Part shown: piece by piece, positions 56,038-64,000 of the stretch | How positions within the stretch are numbered: the first letter of the stretch is position 1 | Layout: each line of letters starts with the position of its first letter | From: Arthrinium phaeospermum | Lineage: Eukaryota; Ascomycota; Sordariomycetes; Amphisphaeriales; Apiosporaceae | Direction of reading: 5' to 3' | Assembly: GCA_006503535.1 (NCBI GenBank) | Contig: QYRS01000009.1 | Span: forward strand, 1,550,001 to 1,614,000 | DNA: 64,000 nucleotides | Translations under genes and position numbers: made by a program | Notes under the pieces: generated by a model | What the model was told of the DNA's origin: nothing | Database searches by the model: none | Seen by the model: the letters and a program-made list of their open reading frames with translations, nothing else

Positions 56038-56679
56038 GACTCTTATATCGGTATCACGATATCTTAGGGTAGTGCCGCCTGGTCCATCAAGATAAGAACA
56101 TTTGTTTGGGGGGCAGCACATGTCTAGTCATGCCCATCTGTTGGCTGGTCTTGTCAGGTTAGGTTAAGCGAAGAAAACATGAACCCACTACTTCCAGAAA
56201 ATGTATATATCAATGCGTAGTTCGTTTTTAAGCGATGTAGTCTGCACCCAATTGTCAAAGATTTCTGTTGCATAAATGCTGTTTTATTGGGTTCGGAGTT
56301 GGTGGTATGCGGAGTTCGGGGTTGCTGGTACAGAGCTCGGAGTTCCGAGTACACGGATTTCGGAGTTCTTGGTTGTCGGAATTGATAGTACAATGGGTAC
56401 CCACTTATTTGAAAGTTAATTACCCCTTTTTGTTCCCAAGAGTAGCCTATTCTCACCTCTAGTCATATTCAATTGTACTTGGGTCGCATTAAAGACGCAT
56501 TAGTTACAAGAAGCAAAAGTTGAAGTGATTTCATCTAGACTTGTTATTCAAATAGCTTTTCGATACACGAGGTCTTTGCAGAATCTTCTTGTCGTATGCA
56601 GCCACAGTATGGAAATGAAATCGCCAATGTTGTTGAAACCGTCCGAGGAGCCCCTCTATGTTCATTTCTAGTCCGCTTC
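56038..56679. other. Convergent intergenic region with degenerate repeats
   Basis: About 640 bp between 3' ends. Contains the CGGAGTT-rich tract listed separately. No gene seen. Confidence 0.5.
56291..56380. repeat. Degenerate CGGAGTT-type repeat
   Basis: Within about 90 bases the word CGGAGTT (or one-base variants) occurs about five times at irregular spacing, separated by GT-rich text. It looks like an old, decayed simple repeat in a convergent intergenic region. Confidence 0.5.
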
Positions 56680-59309
<2,630 letters not shown>

Positions 59310-60981
59310 CTTGTTTTAGAGTGATATGACGAGATCAATACGTGCCACTTGGTGTTTCAGATGCAATCGGGTCATGTGCAACACCAGTTTTGACTACCGC
59401 GGAGGCTTCGTTCTTATTGAGCCCTGCTAGAGCGTTTACTGATATCACGAGGGATGAAACCCAGACAACAGTAGTCGGGAAATGCATCAGTCAGCATTAT
59501 GGATTACGGTGCTTACTTACTTAGGATTATCTCTGCTTACCTCAACTTCAAACGAAGTTTTCCTTTCGAAGATTACGATACAGTGGCTGTATTATAACGA
59601 ATCGGTCTTGGTTTGCGTGAGCTTGCTATTGGTCTTCGTCTTTTACACCACAGCCCGAACGCACCAAACACGAGAAGGATGGCTGGACAGTCATCACCCT
59701 ACGAATCAGCGTCCAGGATGGGGGGACCGGACACCCTCGGTGATGCATAAGGATCCGCATCCCGCAGTCCCGTTGCACGACAGCGCCAGCTACTGCACGC
59801 CCTTTGCCTGTCTCGGGCCTAGTCGTCTCTCGGCCGGTCGGCGCCTGCTCAGCACTTAATCTAAACGGGGGCATGATCGACGGTACGGGGCTTGCGCACG
59901 GCTGACGCCCAGGAACAGCCGTGCATCAACAGCCAAGCATTGCCGCGAGGAGGGGAAAAGCCTGAAGGAGGGGACGCTAACCCACTCGAATCTGACAACG
60001 GACTCGGCATCGCGCCACTGATGCGCCATCTCGCACGGGCGGGCGTATGTCCCGTGTCATGCCGAGCTGTCTGACAGCACCACAGACAGCGATAGCCGTC
60101 GCGGCAAGGTGGATCCTCGCTGTGCCATACGGAATGCGCATGCATACACCAAGTATCACGCCCCTCTCGGCCTCCCTCCTTCCCACTCCGTCTATCGCTC
60201 CCTCGTCCCATCTTATCTAACATCCCACGCAATTGCCAAGTCTTATGTTTTACGCTGGCCCTCATACGGAACGGAACGCTCGGGTTGGCCAGGATTCACC
60301 TGCCGTCAGCAATACAAGTATGAGTAAGACAACGACGCGGACCAATCAGCGACCGTCACTCATGAGGGCTGCACTGCTGGGGTGACGAATACCAGGTGTT
60401 TGCTTCTGGCATTTTTGGCTCGTCTCGACCCTGCGCATGGCTGACGGGGTCGAAATGGAGGGCATTGAACCACGGTTGAAGCAAAGTTAAAGCGGGCAAA
60501 ACTCGCAACCTGTTTCCCGTGCTATAGGCGGTCGTAACCTTCTATAGCCGTTTCGGGGCATCAAGGCGATCCGCGGGCTCTAGGATTAGTGTTGTTCCCG
60601 GCATATCACCGACCAGATATGCGATGTTGTCTTGGTGGCGTCATAGTCCTCTTGGGAACACGTCCGGTATTTTCACTTTTGCGACACCCCGTAGCGTTCC
60701 AAACCTGGTCGCCTCGTGGGAGGTCCTATATTAGAATCATGAACCCTGTCCAGTATCTTGGTCTGGTTTGTTATACGATACGAGCAGCCCCTTCGTCGGG
60801 TATATCCTCCTCGACGGGCTCGCTTTTGTGGCCTTCCAGCAGGCAACGGCCCCAAAGGTTATCAACCTTATTTCAACAAGGTTGTGGCACAATTACTAAG
60901 TCTTCTCCGTGATACTTCCAATATTCTTACGGTTACGTAGCGGCGCTCGGCGTACCTTTGCTCTCCTTCTCTGTTATCATA
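59310..60981. other. Intergenic region between halogenase and bANK regulator
   Basis: About 1.67 kb between divergent genes. Several short frames on both strands have no recognisable motif. It should carry both promoters. I see no gene. Confidence 0.5.
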
Positions 60982-62030
60982 ATGTTATGTGCTTCCTGCG
61001 GGTTCCCAACCTCGACAGAAGAATCCAGCTCCGCGCGGGAGAAGGAGTCGGCGGCCAACCGCCGGCGCGAGCAGAACCGGCGGGCACAGCAGCGTTTCCG
61101 GCGTAAGTCACAATGGACCCTTCCTTCTCCCACCTTCTGTAACCAAGTGGGACTACCAAGTGAGACACTGCTGACCTTTTTCCTCTTCGCTTTGATGTTG
61201 CAGAGAAACATCGTCAGAGAAAGTCTGTCCCGGATCAAGATCAGTCCAATGCTCAACCCAACAGCAACTCGGATGTACCGGACGAAGGCAGCCCCAGAAC
61301 CACGGGCGCCTTGACGCCACCCAGTACCATGTATCCCAGTCGCCGGCAATCCTCGATAGGCCAAGACGAAGAGAACAGACCTGATGCCGTCATCGATTGG
61401 GATCTGTTCCTGGACCCCAACGAAAGCAGCGGGTTCGGGCTGGGCAAAAGCAGCATGGATGACTTCTGGACAACTTCACTGAAGGACACGGCTTCGCTTG
61501 GTGACGCCACCACGGTTGTTGTCCCTCCCTCTGTGGCGGAAGAGTGCCGAGGACACCATCCACACACTACAAAGAACCCCAGCGACCCTGTTGATACCAC
61601 CACCGATCACAGCGGCAAGACGCAGGGAGGGCAAACGGTACTGCATAGAGCCGTACAGACCGGGAACAGCAAGGTGGTCCGCCTGCTGCTCGAGCACAAC
61701 GCCGAATGCAACTCGAAAGACCACCTGGGCCTGACGCCCCTTCTGTACGCGATCGTGGGCGGCCACGAAGACGTAGTCGAGCTGTTGCTGTCGCACGGGG
61801 CCGGGATAGGCCATATCGACAACGCCCACGGGTCGGCCCTGCACTGGGCCGTGATGCACGACCGCCCCCGAATCCTGAAGCGGCTCCTGAAGTCTTGCGG
61901 CGGGGACCTGTCGCTGCTGAACCGGCAGAACAAGGACGGGGAGACGCCGCTGTCCGTCTCGGTGAGCGCGGGGAGCGAGGTCGCGGTCAAGTTGCTGTTG
62001 GAGTCGGGGGCCACGGTTAACGTAGAGTGA
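60982..62030 (+). CDS. bANK transcription factor (bZIP basic region plus ankyrin repeats), TOXE/APF2-like
   Basis: Two exons (60982-61102, 61204-62030) in phase give 315 aa. Near residues 20-45 is a bZIP-type basic region (SAANRRREQNRRAQQRFRQK), but no leucine zipper follows. The C-terminal half has four ankyrin units: GQTVLHRAVQTGNSKVVRLL, GLTPLLYAIVGGHEDVVELL, GSALHWAVMHDRPRILKRLL, GETPLSVSVSAGSEVAVKLL. A basic region without a zipper plus ankyrin repeats defines bANK regulators such as TOXE of Cochliobolus and APF2 of Fusarium, which switch on secondary-metabolite clusters. It sits between a halogenase and a P450, so a pathway-specific role is likely. The exact start is uncertain, and a further 5' exon is possible. 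Confidence 0.85.
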
Positions 62031-62743
62031 GTGAGTGAGTATACCAGTACTCCACATCCACATAATTAGAACCTAGAACAACTAGTCAGGGGTTTTGGCG
62101 CAAGGAACCAAGAAGATGAGAAACTAGGAGGGGCCTAGAGTGAAGAGAATGCGCATAGAAATAAGTGGGAGAACGAGAAAGGATCCGTATTCGTATTCTA
62201 TTTCACAAATAAGCAAGGCTCCCTGGTGATTAAGCAAGCAGTAATCGTGTGATATTGTTTATTCCCCCGACAAGGTGCAACTGACCAACGAACCAGTTCA
62301 GACACTCCTACACCACTATTGATTGACCCGTCTAATTAAGCAGAATTCGCGTGCCGGGAGCCGTAGGGGACTTCAAATTGTGGTGTATGCAACGCAATAC
62401 GCCGTATCACTCGCTCTTGTTCCCGCGGATTCCGGTATAACCCGACCAAAAAGAACTCAGGGTCGACTTCGCGGATATTTGCCTGGCAAAGAACGCAGAT
62501 AATTCTTCGTCTCCGACAATTGAAAATAGATACAGGATAATCTAGGGTCCGTATATACGTTGTTCTAAGTAAACTCAATAGTTGTTCGCTTTCCAACAAC
62601 TCTTGGGTTATCCGTTATCCCGGCCAACCTGTTATCGACAACCCCTGAACTAGCTCGTTCGCTCAGCTACTTCATCACCCCAAGAGATAGGCATCCGAAA
62701 GAGAAGATATGCAATGTATTATGCTTTTTTTCCAAAAGAAGGC
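62031..62743. other. Convergent intergenic region
   Basis: About 710 bp between the 3' ends of the bANK gene and the P450. Nothing recognised. Confidence 0.5.
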
Positions 62744-64000
62744 TCATAGGCCCCTTACCTTGACCTTGACCTGAACACCACTTTGCTTGTTGAAAAAGTA
62801 GTCATGCGTCGTCCAATCCTTACTAGCGTCCACCAATTCGAAATCGAACTTGCGGATCATCAGCGGTACGAACTTGTAAATCTCGCTGAGAGCAATCTGG
62901 AGCAACGTTAGTGCTCATCCTCAGCTTGGTGGATCGGATAAGACTCGCCTGCTTCCCAATGCAGGTCCTAGTACCGGCCCCAAACACCAGGTCGTTACAC
63001 CGGTTCATGATGGGGTCGGTGCGCTCGATCCACCGCTCGGGTCGAAAAGTGTCGGCATCCGAACCATATACGCCCTCGTCCCGTCCTACGACGGCCGGAT
63101 TGATGCCGACTTTGTATCCGGGCGGGATTTGCATGCCGGCCAGTTCGATGCCACCCTGGCCCACGACCCGAGGCATGGTGAAGCCCACCCCCGAGTGCAG
63201 CCGCAGAGCCTCTTTGATAGTGGCCTTGACGAGTGGGAGCTGCATCACTTCCGAGTAACTGGGATACTCGGAAAGTCTTCCGCTTTCCGCGGCCTGGTCA
63301 ACCTCTTTTCGAACTTGCTCATATGCAGCACGATCCTTGGCTAGGTAATAGAAGACGGCTTGTATCTCAATCATGGTCGCATCTGCCCCAGCTGTCCTGC
63401 AACGAGTAAAAGTGTCAATAAATAGTAAGTTCTTGATAATTGTATGCAGCAATTGACGTACAGAGCAGCAAAAGCCTCGTTCTTGACGTCCTCGACGCCG
63501 AAGTCCACATCACTTCCTTTGGAATGGACAATGGCGAGCAGATTATGCAGAAGATCCTTCCTATCTCGCGTGCCAGACGACGCGGCAGCAGAGGCCCTTT
63601 CGTCCACGCTCGTGCGTGCCGTTTCGATGATGCGGTTCATCCCCTTCAGGCCCTTGCGCGCGGTGGAGCTGAGCATGAACAAGCTCATGATCAGCCCGCG
63701 GACCAGCGGCGTCGACACCGCGGCCGTGGTCATCACCGGCAGCATGAACTCGAGCGACTCGAGGAAGGCGCCTTGGTCGCCTCGGTTCTCAATGAAGCCG
63801 AGCGAGCGCCCGAAGAAAAGCTCGGCGATGAGATCGTAAGCGTACCTGGTAGGAGCATCCTGTTAGTAGACTTCACGTTTTACCCAATTGACTTCAAAGA
63901 AGACACGTAGTAAGACTCACCAAAGGAACCAATCGCCGAGATCAATCGCCTGATCAGGGCTGGTACGCTCGATCATGCGCTTGACGAAAAAGCGACTGCA
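62744..64000 (-). CDS. Cytochrome P450 (pisatin-demethylase-like class), 5' part outside the window
   Basis: Exons 63921-64000 (continues past the edge), 63462-63845, 63396-62949 and 62896-62744 keep phase. Visible parts are the F-G region (WYAYDLIAELFFGRSLGFI), I-helix ALTAGADATM, K-helix IKEALRLHSGVGF, PERW, and heme loop FGAGTRTCIG. The last intron (62897-62948, 52 nt) joins CIGKQ to IALSEIYKFVP only with a GC donor (GCGAGT) and AG acceptor; a branch site CACTAAC is present. The style resembles fungal P450s annotated as pisatin demethylase-like, which demethylate or hydroxylate aromatic compounds. With the bANK regulator and halogenase it may belong to a cluster that extends beyond the window. 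Substrate unknown. Confidence 0.9.

Overview
The window reads as nuclear DNA of a filamentous ascomycete (Pezizomycotina, probably a plant-associated Sordariomycete; the class is inference). The support is dense protein-coding DNA with many 50-130 nt spliceosomal introns, HET-domain and NACHT (STAND) genes, clustered cytochrome P450s, a chimeric terpene synthase, small cysteine-rich secreted proteins, and orthologues of LIG4, PIF1, EDC3, FEX and uracil phosphoribosyltransferase. I saw no tRNA, rRNA or CRISPR. Exon limits were set by reading splice sites and checking phase; there is no transcript evidence.

Layout. 1-1.6 kb: the P450 half of a self-sufficient CYP505-type monooxygenase, cut by the window edge. 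3.2-26.8 kb: mostly housekeeping and conserved genes, namely an unknown nuclear-type protein, a P-loop protein, the fluoride exporter, UPRT, DNA ligase IV and PIF1 helicase (head to head), an unknown protein, EDC3, then two divergent HET genes. 27.5-31.3 kb: two small secreted proteins and a decayed fructosamine-kinase-like gene. 31.6-41.5 kb: a terpenoid cluster of P450, chimeric prenyltransferase/terpene cyclase, BBE-type FAD oxidase and a second P450 that carries two single-base frameshifts. 42.9 kb: a secreted protein with a third, identical type of frameshift. 44.7-50.7 kb: a NACHT receptor followed by a pseudokinase-ankyrin protein. 50.8-56.0 kb: a divergent pair encoding a LamB/YcsF (PxpA) protein and a biotin carboxylase-PxpC-PxpB-biotinyl fusion. 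56.7-64 kb: a flavin-dependent halogenase, a bANK regulator (bZIP basic region plus ankyrin repeats) and another P450 cut by the window edge, which looks like one side of a second metabolite cluster.

The most unusual structure is at 58.5-59.3 kb. A 778-bp AT-rich element with about 59-bp terminal inverted repeats sits between TA dinucleotides inside the first codons of the halogenase gene. Its outer edge makes a consensus splice donor and its inner repeat an acceptor in the matching phase. It may therefore be a transposon-derived intron rather than a gene break.

How the genes may work together. The 31.6-41.5 kb genes would make and oxidise a di- or sesterterpene. The 50.8-56 kb pair would act on 5-oxoproline or a related cyclic amide. 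The HET, NACHT and pseudokinase genes suggest a self/non-self recognition neighbourhood. These roles are inferred from families and gene order.
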